From the NCBI RefSeq assembly GCF_000513295.1, contig NC_023065.1:1736001-1800000 (forward strand): a DNA stretch of 64,000 nucleotides, written 5' to 3'. The position numbers and the translations under genes were made by a program. Below, in pieces: positions 33,122-42,143 of this stretch (positions are counted from its first letter, which is position 1; each line of letters starts with the position of its first letter). Source of the stretch: Magnetospirillum gryphiswaldense MSR-1 v2. Lineage in GTDB: Bacteria > Pseudomonadota > Alphaproteobacteria > Rhodospirillales > Magnetospirillaceae. The notes under the pieces are model-generated. The model saw nothing but the letters and a program-made list of their open reading frames with translations, had not been told where the DNA came from and ran no database searches.

Positions 33122-34184
33122 ATGGCTCTCGTCAAAAAGAACCAGATCAGCGGGCAGGTCGCGATAAAGGCTGACGAGGATGGCGCCGTCGCCAGCGGCA
33201 GCAAGCTCTTGGCCGAGGCACAGAAGCGCAAGGCGCGCACCTTCGCCCGTCAACAAAAAGCGGCCGAGCGCATTGCCGCCGCCACCTCGCAATTGGCCAG
33301 CGGCATCGCCGAATCGGCCTCTGCCGCCGAGGAACTGCGCAAGGCTTCCGAGCAGATCGCCCAGGGCGCCGAAGAGGCGGCGGGCGCGGCCCAGGAATCG
33401 CAGAAGGCGGTCGATCACGGCGCCGGCCTGATCCGCAATCCTCGGCCGCCATTGCCGAGGTCGAGCGGGCGGCGCAATTGTCGAATACCAATGCCGCCGA
33501 TGCGCTTGCCAAGGCCGAGGTCACCGCCGAGCGGATAACCGCCAGCATAAAGGGCATCGACGGGTTGATCGACGGTGTCATGGGCTCGGTTGAAGCCGGC
33601 AAGCAGAGCCGCGAGCAGATGAATGCGCTCGAGCAGATCAGGGGAAGGGATTCGCCATCGTCGCCTCCGAGGTCAAGGCCTTGTCCCTGCAATCGGACCA
33701 AGCGGCGGTCGAAATCGGTGCCGGCATCGAAAATCTGGAAAAAACGGTCGGGGCGAGCCTGAACACTGTCATCGGCGAGCGCAACCGCAAGGAAGAAAGC
33801 AGTCTGACGGTGATTTCCGAGGCCGTCGGCGAGTTGACCGAAAGCTTGCAGATCCTCATCGCCCAACAACGCGACACCATGACCAAAGTCCAGTACGAGA
33901 ACGAACGGCTCGGCGAGCCGATCATGCGGATGATCGGCTCTATCCAGTTCCAGGATGTCGTCAAGCAGCGGCTGGAGGCGCTCAACCGCTGCTCCGACCA
34001 CATTTCCGAGGTTATCGCGACAACCGACGCCGATGTGGCAGCCAGCACGTCCTTGGCCGAGATGAATGGACTGGTGCAATCCCATCTCGAGCAAACGGTA
34101 ACGTCGGCCATTGCCGAACTCAAAGGCAGTCGTGATTTCACGGCTCAGGGGCAAACCGGAGGAACGTCAATTGAGATGTTTTGA
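33122..34184 (+). pseudogene. disrupted methyl-accepting chemotaxis-like gene
   Basis: Three reading frames carry successive parts of one soluble chemoreceptor-like protein. Frame A from ATG 33122 (AAGGGA upstream) encodes a helical segment (ASAAEELRKASEQIAQGAEE). Near 33437 the match moves to a second frame (AAIAEVERAAQLSNTNAADA), and near 33650 to a third (KGFAIVASEVKALS, then IQFQDVVKQRLEALNR) up to 34184. At the second break the signalling-hairpin tip normally reading [16 protein letters not shown] is missing, so this is more than a one-base error. It lies 36 bases before kaiC. Probably a decayed gene. Confidence 0.7.
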
Positions 34185-34220
34185 ACGAGCCAACAACCAG
34201 TCGATTGGAAAGCCCATCTC

Positions 34221-35891
34221 ATGATAGAGCGCAAACCAACCGGGACCCGGGGCCTGGACGCCATTCTCTGCGGCGGCATTCCGGTCGACCGGGCGACCTT
34301 GGTTCTGGGCGGACCGGGTGCCGGCAAGACGGTGCTGGCCATGCAGATGCTGGCCAACGCGGCAATAGGCGATAACGAGCGCGGCTTGTTCGTCAGCTTC
34401 GAGGAAGCCCCGGACGATCTGATCGCTCACCTGCAAGGCTTCGGTTGGGGCCTCTCCCAGTTGGTGGCCGACGGTCTGATCACCATCATCGATGCTCGCC
34501 TGGGTATCGACACAGAGATGACCGGAAGCATCGAACTCGACGGCTTCCTCGGCATGATGGCAGCCCAAGCCCAGGCCTTCGGTGCCACGCGGCTGGTCCT
34601 CGACGGCATCGACCTGCTGCTGGCCATGCAGCCCGATCGCGGTCGTCTGCTACAGCAATTGTTTCGTCTGGTGGGCACTCTCCGAAATTTGAAGCTGACC
34701 ACCATATTGACCATCAAGACGGACGGACTCGGCGGCAATCTGCCGGTGGATGCGGCTCAATATATCGTCGATTGCGTCCTGGCGCTGGAACGTCGCCTGG
34801 AAGGCGATGTTTCGGTGGCGACACTGCGGGTGATCAAGGCGCGCGGCGCACCGGTGACCACCAACCGCTTCCCTCTGGCGATCACCGAAGCGGGCCTCGA
34901 ATTACTCTATCAGGACGTCAATAGCGCTCATCAGGTCTTCTCCGATCGCGTGTCCTCGGGGGTCGAGCGCCTCGACACCATGATGGGGGGCGGGTTATAT
35001 CGCGGTACGACGGCGCTGATTTCCGGCGCCCCCGGTACCGCCAAGACCACTCTGGCCGGGGCCATGGTCGATGCCGCCTGCCGCCGCGGAGATCGGGCCT
35101 TGTTCGTCAGCTTTGACGAGGCCGAGGATCAGATCGTGCGTAACCTGGCCTCGGTTTCGCTCGACCTCGGTCATCATCGCCAGTCCGGCCTGCTGCGCAT
35201 GGTGAGCATGCGTTCGGCCTCGGCCTCGGCGCAGCAGCATATCCATCGCCTGCGCACGGTGGCGGAAGAGTTCCAGCCGGCCATGCTGGTGATCGATCCG
35301 ATCTCGGCCCTGGTCAAGGGCGGCGGCAAAGTGATCGCCGACTCGCTGGTCGAAATGCTGGTCGATTTTGTCAAGTCACAGGGCATTACCACCATCTTCA
35401 CCGCGTTGATCGAAGGGGCCGACCCCGAGCGCGAAATCACCCAAACCCACGTCTCGACCATGGCCGATACCTGGCTGCACCTCACCTTCGTCGCCCATGG
35501 CGGCGAACGCAACCGCGCCCTTTCGGTGGTCAAGTCACGCGGTTCGGCGCATTCCTCGCAGGTTCGCGAATTGATCCTGACCGATCGCGGGCCGACGCTG
35601 AAGGATGTCTATTCCTCCGGCGGCCATGTGCTGATGGGCACCGCCCGCCTGGAACGTGAAAACGCCGACATGGCGGAACAATTGCGCAGCCGCTTCCGCC
35701 GCCAACACGAACGCGTCCGGGTGAGCGCCCAGTTGGACGAACTGAAGGCCCGCATCGCCCTTCTGACCGCCGAAATGGGGGCCAAACAAGCAGAGCAGAT
35801 GGGGTTGGATGATTTCGACCGGGTGATGGCCGAGCGTGAGGTTGCCGCTGCCGGTTCCGTGCTGGTCTCGCGCTCCGCCGACGGGAGATGA
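34221..35891 (+). CDS. kaiC: KaiC-like double ATPase domain protein
   Basis: A 556-residue protein with two RecA-like KaiC domains. CI: Walker A GGPGAGKT (about 31) and FEEAP with the catalytic Glu pair. CII: SGAPGTAKTT (about 268) and SFDEAED. The region matching cyanobacterial T426/S431/T432 reads ITQTHVSTMADT, giving T407, S412 and T413, so the autophosphorylation sites look kept. KaiC proteins of non-cyanobacteria are linked to time-keeping or stress adaptation. A C-terminal coiled helix (RERENADMAEQL type) follows. kaiB starts 7 bases later. Confidence 0.88.
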   Translation: MIERKPTGTRGLDAILCGGIPVDRATLVLGGPGAGKTVLAMQMLANAAIGDNERGLFVSFEEAPDDLIAHLQGFGWGLSQLVADGLITIIDARLGIDTEMTGSIELDGFLGMMAAQAQAFGATRLVLDGIDLLLAMQPDRGRLLQQLFRLVGTLRNLKLTTILTIKTDGLGGNLPVDAAQYIVDCVLALERRLEGDVSVATLRVIKARGAPVTTNRFPLAITEAGLELLYQDVNSAHQVFSDRVSSGVERLDTMMGGGLYRGTTALISGAPGTAKTTLAGAMVDAACRRGDRALFVSFDEAEDQIVRNLASVSLDLGHHRQSGLLRMVSMRSASASAQQHIHRLRTVAEEFQPAMLVIDPISALVKGGGKVIADSLVEMLVDFVKSQGITTIFTALIEGADPEREITQTHVSTMADTWLHLTFVAHGGERNRALSVVKSRGSAHSSQVRELILTDRGPTLKDVYSSGGHVLMGTARLERENADMAEQLRSRFRRQHERVRVSAQLDELKARIALLTAEMGAKQAEQMGLDDFDRVMAEREVAAAGSVLVSRSADGR

Positions 35892-35898
35892 GAAGGAC

Positions 35899-36171
35899 AT
35901 GAGCGGGAAATTCGAGCTTTATGTCGCCGGGGGGGCAATCAATTCTCAGACAGCGCGGCGAAACCTGGAAACAGCGATGGCACGGATGAATGGCGGCGGC
36001 GAAGTCGAGGTTATCGACGTCCTCGCCGACCCCAAGCGGGCCTTGGCCGCCGGCATCCTGCTGACTCCGGCTTTGGTGCGACGCCAGCCCAAGCCGGTGG
36101 GTATGCTGCTCGGCACCTTGACGGACCATGAGGTGCTTCTGGCCTTCATCAGACCGGCGGATACGCCATGA
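35899..36171 (+). CDS. kaiB: KaiB-like protein
   Basis: A 90-residue protein with the KaiB pattern: FELYVAGGAINSQTARRNLE, EVEVIDVLADPKRALAAGIL, LTPALVRRQPKPVGMLLGTL. KaiB is a fold-switching thioredoxin-like protein that binds phosphorylated KaiC CI. I chose ATG 35899; the longer frame from 35836 runs inside kaiC and lacks family similarity. Its stop overlaps the start of the kinase gene by 4 bases, so the two are translationally coupled. Confidence 0.88.
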   Translation: MSGKFELYVAGGAINSQTARRNLETAMARMNGGGEVEVIDVLADPKRALAAGILLTPALVRRQPKPVGMLLGTLTDHEVLLAFIRPADTP

Positions 36172-37343
36172 GCCTTCCCAAGCTCCCATCCCCCGACATG
36201 TTGTTGGCGACGTGGAATGTACTGCTCGACGCCCTTCCCGCCGCTGTCGCCCTGCTCGACGGCGGCGGACGCCCGGTGGTCATCAATGCCGAATGGAAAC
36301 GCATGGTCGTTGGGGACCATCCATGGCCATTGACCGAGCGCTATCCGTCTCTGGCCGAGAAGAGCGGCTTGTGGAATGCCGCCACCGCCGCCCAGGTCGA
36401 GGCGGGTCTGGCCGATGTGCTGGCCGGTCGCCGGGACATGTTTCAGGAAGAGGTAGAAGTGGCGGTCGATATCTTCGGCAGCAGATGGCAGCGGGTGCAG
36501 ATTCTACCGGTGGACCGAGGCTCGTTCGACGGTGCGGTGGCCATGCATATCGACATCACCCAGCAGCACCGCCTCAGCGACGACCTGCTTGAGCAGAAAG
36601 TCAACCTTGAGGACATCAACCGCGAACTCCAGCGGTTCGTTTATGTCGCCTCGCACGATCTGCAGGAACCACTGCGGACCGTCGCCAGTTTCGTCCAGTT
36701 GCTGGCGCGCCGCTACAAGGGCCGGCTCGACCCCGACGCCGATGAAATCATCGATTTCGCGGTGAATGGCGCCAAACGGATGTCGGCGCTGATCCAGGAT
36801 CTCCTCAGTTATTCGCGCCTGACTGGCGCCCACTACCATGTGGCGGAGGTTGATCTCGGCCATGTCGTCCTTGACGTGCTGCGGGGGCTGGACACCCTGG
36901 TGGCTGAAACTAAGTCGAACATCGTCGTTCACCCCCTGCCGACCGTGCTGGCTGATCCGATCCGGTTGGCCAGCCTGCTGCAGAACTTGATCAGCAACGC
37001 CATCAAGTACCGCCACCCCGACCGGCGGGCCCAGATCGAAATTTTTGCCGTCAACGACGGCGACATGCTGACCATAACGGTGGCTGACAACGGCATCGGC
37101 ATCGATCCTGCCTACCATGACAAGGTGTTCGAGATGTTCGAGCGCCTCTTCCCCCACGACGGCCGCGACGGTACCGGCATCGGGCTGACCATTGCCCAGC
37201 GAATTGTCGAGAGCTACGGCGGTCGCATCTGGGTCGAATCGACCGAGGGTCACGGCAGCACCTTCCTGTTCTCGCTGCCTGCCGGGATGATATCGGCGTG
37301 GTCACGACCAACGCCTGTCCTACCGAGCGGGGACAGCCCATAG
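36168..37343 (+). CDS. PAS histidine kinase of the kai operon
   Basis: A 391-residue soluble kinase: PAS-like sensor (about 10-130), HisKA with ASHDLQEPLRTV (His about 163), and HATPase (NLISNAIKYRH, VADNGIGIDP, GTGIGLTIAQRIVES). It lacks the KaiB-like N-terminal domain of cyanobacterial SasA, so any link to KaiC must be different. It is closely related in layout to the 5943 kinase. Coupled to kaiB by a 4-base overlap. Its cognate regulator could be the receiver-degenerate protein upstream or a distant gene. Confidence 0.85.
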   Translation: MSLPKLPSPDMLLATWNVLLDALPAAVALLDGGGRPVVINAEWKRMVVGDHPWPLTERYPSLAEKSGLWNAATAAQVEAGLADVLAGRRDMFQEEVEVAVDIFGSRWQRVQILPVDRGSFDGAVAMHIDITQQHRLSDDLLEQKVNLEDINRELQRFVYVASHDLQEPLRTVASFVQLLARRYKGRLDPDADEIIDFAVNGAKRMSALIQDLLSYSRLTGAHYHVAEVDLGHVVLDVLRGLDTLVAETKSNIVVHPLPTVLADPIRLASLLQNLISNAIKYRHPDRRAQIEIFAVNDGDMLTITVADNGIGIDPAYHDKVFEMFERLFPHDGRDGTGIGLTIAQRIVESYGGRIWVESTEGHGSTFLFSLPAGMISAWSRPTPVLPSGDSP

Positions 37344-37410
37344 GTAAAAGTGGGGGGCGACCCGTTCCCCTGATTGCAGAGCATTACTGCGAAATCCGCC
37401 CGCCGACATG

Positions 37411-37447
37411 GCGGCGACGATCCCCATGACCCGAGAATCGTCGCCGC
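37411..37447. repeat. inverted repeat between convergent genes
   Basis: An 11-bp perfect stem (GCGGCGACGAT) with a 15-base loop lies between the kai-operon kinase and the phasin gene. No T-run is present; it could act as a weak bidirectional terminator or mRNA end. Confidence 0.4.
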
Positions 37448-37469
37448 GCAAGCCTAGAACGGGGAGGAC

Positions 37470-37832
37470 CTAGACCTCCTGGAGCCGTTTCTGCATCGGC
37501 TCGGTCGAAGCGGAAAGGACGGAGGCGGTGAGTTCAGCGATGGCTCGGCTGTCGGACACCGCAGCGTCGAAGCTTTCCTTGATCAGCCTCTGCTGTACTT
37601 CGAAGAACTCCGCCGGAGTCTTCACGGTGGACATCTCCTTGAGGGCGTCACCCATTTTTTCGACATTCCGGGCGGCCAGCTCCTGATAAGCCCTGGCCAG
37701 TTCCTGGAAGCCGTCCAAGGCGATGGCTCCGCTCTTGGATATGGCCTTGGCATTGTATTTGGCATCACTTGAGATCTTCTCGACGTTGCCTTTAGCCGTC
37801 GCAGTCACATGATCGATGGTGGTTGCAGCCAT
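37470..37832 (-). CDS. phasin family protein
   Basis: A 120-residue, amphipathic all-helical protein (ISKSGAIALDGFQELARAYQELAARNVEKM; KTPAEFFEVQQRLIKESFD) with the Phasin_2 pattern. Phasins coat polyhydroxyalkanoate granules, and some family members act as stress proteins. AGGAGAAGG precedes the ATG. It is controlled by the boxed promoter P9, grouping it with the stress genes rather than with a PHA synthesis operon; no PHA gene is adjacent. Confidence 0.85.
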   Translation of the reverse strand: MAATTIDHVTATAKGNVEKISSDAKYNAKAISKSGAIALDGFQELARAYQELAARNVEKMGDALKEMSTVKTPAEFFEVQQRLIKESFDAAVSDSRAIAELTASVLSASTEPMQKRLQEV

Positions 37833-37865
37833 AACACCTTCTCCTGGATTACTCGTAGGAAAGTA

Positions 37866-37908
37866 AATCTACTCTCGCCATCCCTGGCGATGGAGAGGCG
37901 GAATCTAC
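37866..37908 (-). promoter_or_regulatory. FixJ-box-like promoter P9 (phasin gene)
   Basis: Minus strand GTAGATTCC (37908-37900), 28-base gap, TAGATT (37871-37866). Divergent from P10. Confidence 0.55.
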
Positions 37909-37948
37909 TCAGTCACGGTGGAAGCTGCTCAGACCGTTGACCTCCAGG

Positions 37949-37991
37949 GGATTTTCCGACCCTGCCGCCGGATCATCCCACCCGCTACGGT
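37949..37991 (+). promoter_or_regulatory. FixJ-box-like promoter P10 (38038 operon)
   Basis: GGATTTTCC (37949-37957) then GACCCTGCCG, a 28-base gap in total, then TACGGT (37986-37991). The box-to-minus-10 segment resembles P5 closely. Confidence 0.58.
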
Positions 37992-38037
37992 TCCTCATGG
38001 TCTCCTCGGGGACGGTTCCACGAACAGAGGGTGCGAG

Positions 38038-38328
38038 ATGGCGGCATCAAGCGCGACATTGCATGAAGACCCGGCACGGCTGGGGCCTGACACCCTTGAT
38101 CGGCATCGGGCGGCCCTCTCCATCACCGAGGAACAGGAGACGATGGACGATCCTGAACTACAGGCGATTCTGACCTACAGCCACGACGAGAGGCAGACGC
38201 ACGCCGCCATGCTGTTGGAATGGCTGCGCCGTCACGATGGGGCTGTGGACGATCACCGGAAGGATTCTTGTATCAGGACGGCTCCATTGCCCCATGACAC
38301 ACCGGCAGAACAGCGAGGTAGGAAATGA
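38038..38328 (+). CDS. small hypothetical protein (96 aa)
   Basis: A 96-residue charged protein (LSITEEQETMDDPELQAILT, HAAMLLEWLRRHDGAVDDHR) without a signal peptide. I start it at ATG 38038, preceded by AGAGGGTG; the upstream part of the longer frame is inside promoter P10. Its stop overlaps the start of the next mini-gene by 4 bases, which supports a real translated gene. No family recognised. Confidence 0.55.
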   Translation: MAASSATLHEDPARLGPDTLDRHRAALSITEEQETMDDPELQAILTYSHDERQTHAAMLLEWLRRHDGAVDDHRKDSCIRTAPLPHDTPAEQRGRK

Positions 38329-38399
38329 AATACGGCCTTCTCTGGCTGGTTGGCGTTCCCATCCCAGTCCTGATCCTCATCTATTTCCTTTTCAGATAA
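38325..38399 (+). CDS. 24-aa single-helix membrane miniprotein
   Basis: MKYGLLWLVGVPIPVLILIY plus FLFR: one hydrophobic helix with a G-V-P-I-P kink. It overlaps the upstream gene by 4 bases (ATGA) and has AGGTAGGAA immediately upstream, so translation is plausible. Miniproteins of this look occur in stress-gene neighbourhoods; function unknown. The catalase gene starts 20 bases after it. Confidence 0.55.
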   Translation: MKYGLLWLVGVPIPVLILIYFLFR

Positions 38400-38418
38400 T
38401 TCAGCCTGTGAGGCGGAA

Positions 38419-40506
38419 ATGAAAAAAGATAAGACAAGCAACAGCCCACCCCCCTACGGTGATTCCAAGCTGGCCCGCGGTGGTGAACTGCACCAGACCC
38501 GGCAGGGGGAGCATCCCGCGCTGACCACCAACCAGGGCGTTGCGCTCAGCGACAATCAGAATTCGCTGCGGGCCAATCCGCGCGGGCCGACCTTGCTGGA
38601 AGACTTCATTCTTCGCGAAAAGATCACCCATTTCGATCACGAGCGTATTCCCGAGCGCATTGTCCACGCCCGCGGCACTGGCGTGCATGGGTTCTTTGAA
38701 CTGACCCATTCGCTCAAGAAATACACCTCCGCCCTGGTTCTGACCGAGACCGGGGCAAAGACCCCGGTCTTCACGCGCATATCCACGGTGGCCGGCGGCG
38801 CCGGGTCGGTCGATACGCCGCGCGATGTTCGCGGATTTGCCGTCAAGTTCTACACCAAGGACGGTAATTGGGATCTCGTCGGCAACAATGTCCCGGTTTT
38901 CTTCATCCAGGACGCCATCAAGTTTCCCGATCTCATCCACGCCGTGAAGATGGAGCCCGATCGCGGCTTTCCACAATCGGCAAGCGCCCATGACACCTTC
39001 TGGGACTTTATTTCACTGACCCCGGAATCCATGCACATGGTGATGTGGATCATGTCGGACCGCACACTACCCCGGTCGCTGCGGATGATCGAGGGCTTCG
39101 GTGTGCACAGCTTCCGCCTGATAAACGACGCGGGCGAAACCACCTTCGTCAAATTCCATTGGCGCCCCCGGCTCGGCCTGCAATCCACCGTTTGGGATGA
39201 GGCCGTCAAGATCGCCGGTGCGGATCAGGATTTTCATCGCCGCGACATGTTCGAAGCCGTTTCGACCGGGCAGTTTCCCGAGTGGGATTTCGCGGTTCAG
39301 CTGTTCACTCAGAAACAGGCCGATACCTTCCCCTTCGATCATCTGGACGCGACCAAGCTGATTCCCGAGGAACTGATCCCCCTGAAGGTGATCGGCCGCA
39401 TGGTTCTTGATCGCTGGCCCGACAACTTCTTCGCGGAAACCGAACAGGTGGCCTATTGCCCGGCCAACGTGGTGCCAGGCATCGATTTCTCCAATGACCC
39501 GTTGCTGCAAGGCCGCCTGTTTTCCTATATCGATACCCAACTTTCGCGGCTGGGCTCGGCCAATTTCCATCAAATTCCGGTAAACGCCCCCCAATGCCCG
39601 TTCGCCAACCATCAGCGCGACGGGCATATGCAGATGGACCAGCCGTCAGGCCGCGTGGCCTATGAGCCCAATTCCCTGTCCACGGATTCGCCGCGGGAAA
39701 CGGCGGTGGACAGCTTTCATCACGCGGCGATCATGGAGACCGGCGAGAAAGGCCGCATCCGGGCCGAAAGCTTCGCCGATCACTACAGCCAAGCGCGGCA
39801 GTTCTATCTCAGCCAATCCCACCCTGAGCAGGCGCATATGGCTTCGGCCCTGGTGTTTGAGCTTTCCAAGGTCGAACACCCCCACGTGCGCGAAGCCATG
39901 ATCGGGCATCTGCGGCATGTTGACGAAAGGCTGGCCCATCGGGTTGCCGACGGGCTTGGTCTTGAGCACATGCCAGATGCCCCCTGCACCGCGGCGCCAG
40001 TACAGGACATGGCGCTTTCACCGGCATTGCGGCTTATCGGCAAAATGCATGACACGCTTGACGGACGTTCCATCGCCATCCTGATCACGGATGGTTCGGA
40101 CCTTGATACCATCAAGGCGATCAAGACGGCGGCCACCGATGCCGGAGCGACGGTCAAGATCATCGCGCCCAAGCTGGGCGGCGCCCGGTTGGCCGATGGC
40201 TCCCTGCGCAAGGCTGACGGGCAGCTTGCCGGCTCGCCGTCGGTTCTGTTCGACGCCGTCGCCGTCATCTTGTCAGAAGACGGCGCCAAGACACTGTCCT
40301 CTGACAGTACCGCCATCGATTTCGTTCGCGATGCTTTCGCTCATCTCAAGGCCATTGCCGCCGACGCCGGCGGACGGATGCTGTTGAACGCGGCCAATGT
40401 CGGTGTCGATAGGGGAATCGTGGATGCGCAGGCTGGGGACGACTTCATCGCCGCCGCCAAAACCCGCCAGTGGGACCGGGAAAGGCACATCCGAACGCTG
40501 GCCTGA
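38419..40506 (+). CDS. katE: large-subunit catalase (HPII type)
   Basis: A 695-residue haem catalase. Catalytic His in [15 protein letters not shown] (about 82), Asn in [11 protein letters not shown] (about 155), and haem-ligand Tyr in [14 protein letters not shown] (about 375). The extra C-terminal region (about 540-695: [20 protein letters not shown]) is the DJ-1/PfpI-like domain of clade 2 catalases. It removes hydrogen peroxide in the cytoplasm. GAGGCGGAA precedes the ATG. It follows the boxed-promoter mini-operon by 20 bases and so may be co-induced with stress genes. Confidence 0.92.
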   Translation: MKKDKTSNSPPPYGDSKLARGGELHQTRQGEHPALTTNQGVALSDNQNSLRANPRGPTLLEDFILREKITHFDHERIPERIVHARGTGVHGFFELTHSLKKYTSALVLTETGAKTPVFTRISTVAGGAGSVDTPRDVRGFAVKFYTKDGNWDLVGNNVPVFFIQDAIKFPDLIHAVKMEPDRGFPQSASAHDTFWDFISLTPESMHMVMWIMSDRTLPRSLRMIEGFGVHSFRLINDAGETTFVKFHWRPRLGLQSTVWDEAVKIAGADQDFHRRDMFEAVSTGQFPEWDFAVQLFTQKQADTFPFDHLDATKLIPEELIPLKVIGRMVLDRWPDNFFAETEQVAYCPANVVPGIDFSNDPLLQGRLFSYIDTQLSRLGSANFHQIPVNAPQCPFANHQRDGHMQMDQPSGRVAYEPNSLSTDSPRETAVDSFHHAAIMETGEKGRIRAESFADHYSQARQFYLSQSHPEQAHMASALVFELSKVEHPHVREAMIGHLRHVDERLAHRVADGLGLEHMPDAPCTAAPVQDMALSPALRLIGKMHDTLDGRSIAILITDGSDLDTIKAIKTAATDAGATVKIIAPKLGGARLADGSLRKADGQLAGSPSVLFDAVAVILSEDGAKTLSSDSTAIDFVRDAFAHLKAIAADAGGRMLLNAANVGVDRGIVDAQAGDDFIAAAKTRQWDRERHIRTLA

Positions 40507-40581
40507 ATGGGTGAATTCAGCGCCCCTATCCCGAGCCTGACGCGACGGTGACGTTGGGGGGATTTCTGTCGGAGAGAAACA

Positions 40582-41634
40582 ATGCTCCCACCCGCCCAAC
40601 TGGTTTCCATCGCCACCGCCGTTCCGCCTTTTTGCTTCGAGCAGCGTGATGTTGCCGCTGCGGCCCATCGCGGCTTCGCCGGGCGCTTCGACGATTTCGA
40701 GCGTTTGTCGGCGGTGTTTTTGAGTTCGGGAATTCTCCGACGCTACGCGGTGCGCCCGCTCGAATGGTATTTCGAGCCGTTGGGCTGGCCCGAACGCAGC
40801 AAGGCCTATCTTGACGGCGGTGTTCAATTGTTCATGGACGCGACGACCAAGGCACTGGACCGTGCCGGACTGACCGCCGCCCAGGTCGACACCGTGGTCA
40901 CCATCTCATCCACCGGCATCGCCACCCCCAGCCTGGAAGCGCGCGTCGCCGGGCGAATGGGGTTTCGTGCCGATATCGAGCGGGTTCCCGTCTTCGGCCT
41001 CGGCTGTGCCGGCGGCGTCACCGGCCTGTCCATCGCGTCGCGTCTGGCCCAGTCTCGTCCCGGCAGCGTCGTGCTGATGGTCGCCATCGAACTGTGTACC
41101 CTGGCCTTTCGGCTTGACGAACTGACTAAGGCCAATATCGTCGCCACCGCCCTGTTCGGCGACGGTGCCGCAGCGTGTGTCCTGCGCACCGGGGCGGACG
41201 GCCTTGCCGCATTGGAGATGAGCGGCCAACATATCTGGCCCGACACCCTCGACATCATGGGCTGGTCCATTGACCCCCAGGGCTTCGGCGTGATTTTCGA
41301 CCGCGACATTCCGCCTTTCGCCGAGGCCAACATGAAACCGGCCATTGTCGGCATCCTGGAACGGGCCGGGCTGGGGGTGGACGACATCGACCGCTTCACC
41401 TTCCATCCCGGCGGAACCAAGGTCGTGAATGCCCTGGAACGGGCCTTTTCCCTCGGCCAGGGTTCACTGAACCACGAACGGGAAATCTTGGCCGAATATG
41501 GCAACATGTCGGCTCCCACCGCCTTGTTCGTACTGGAACGGGTCATCCGGGCCGGGTTGCCGCCGCGGACATTGGTGACGGCCATGGGGCCGGGCTTCAC
41601 CGCCACCTGCGCCTCGCTGAAGAGAGCGGCATGA
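40582..41634 (+). CDS. type III polyketide synthase
   Basis: A 350-residue chalcone/stilbene-synthase-like enzyme. The Cys-His-Asn triad is visible: GLGCAGGVTG (about 138), FHPGGTKV (about 275) and YGNMSAPT (about 308). Bacterial members make alkylresorcinols or alkylpyrones from fatty acyl-CoA and malonyl-CoA. GGAGAG lies upstream of the ATG. Its stop overlaps the next gene by 4 bases, coupling it to an ICMT-like methyltransferase; this pair resembles the srsA-srsB arrangement of phenolic lipid synthesis. Confidence 0.87.
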   Translation: MLPPAQLVSIATAVPPFCFEQRDVAAAAHRGFAGRFDDFERLSAVFLSSGILRRYAVRPLEWYFEPLGWPERSKAYLDGGVQLFMDATTKALDRAGLTAAQVDTVVTISSTGIATPSLEARVAGRMGFRADIERVPVFGLGCAGGVTGLSIASRLAQSRPGSVVLMVAIELCTLAFRLDELTKANIVATALFGDGAAACVLRTGADGLAALEMSGQHIWPDTLDIMGWSIDPQGFGVIFDRDIPPFAEANMKPAIVGILERAGLGVDDIDRFTFHPGGTKVVNALERAFSLGQGSLNHEREILAEYGNMSAPTALFVLERVIRAGLPPRTLVTAMGPGFTATCASLKRAA

Positions 41635-42143
41635 ACCCGGCCGTCATCCTGCTGGCCATGGTCACCATCGAACGGCTGGCGGAATTATGGCTGGCCCACC
41701 GCAATACCCGCATGCTGTTGGCCCAGGGGGCGTTCGAGGTCGCGCCCGAACATTATCGGGTCATCGTCCTGCTGCATGCCCTGTGGCTCGGCGGTTTGTG
41801 GCTGCTGGGCTGGTCAAATCCGCTCAACCTGGCGTGGCTGCTGATCTTCCTGGTGCTGCAAGGGTTGCGGGTCTGGGTGCTGATGTCGCTGGGACGACGC
41901 TGGACCACCCGCATCATCATTGTCCCCGGCGCCCCGCTGGTGAGTGCCGGTCCCTATCGCTATCTGGCCCACCCAAACTACGTCATCGTCATCGGCGAGA
42001 TCGCCGTCCTGCCGCTCTGCCTGGGCCTGCCCTGGTATGCCTTGGCGTTCTCCGCCGCCAATGCGGCAATTCTCGCCATTCGTATCCGGTCGGAGAATGT
42101 GGCATTGGGCGAGTTGCGCCGTGCCGGCACGTCACGGCTCTAG
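41631..42143 (+). CDS. isoprenylcysteine carboxyl methyltransferase-like protein
   Basis: A 170-residue membrane protein with about four hydrophobic helices and the ICMT/PEMT-type cofactor motif near the C-terminus ([18 protein letters not shown], about 103-120). In type III PKS operons such proteins O-methylate the phenolic lipid; I infer that role here. The start overlaps the PKS stop. The last 12 bases overlap the 3' end of fumC on the other strand. Confidence 0.83.
   Translation: MNPAVILLAMVTIERLAELWLAHRNTRMLLAQGAFEVAPEHYRVIVLLHALWLGGLWLLGWSNPLNLAWLLIFLVLQGLRVWVLMSLGRRWTTRIIIVPGAPLVSAGPYRYLAHPNYVIVIGEIAVLPLCLGLPWYALAFSAANAAILAIRIRSENVALGELRRAGTSRL

Noticed and set aside
37411-37447. Inverted repeat as a classic terminator
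   Set aside because: The 15-base loop and missing T-run do not fit; listed only as a repeat.
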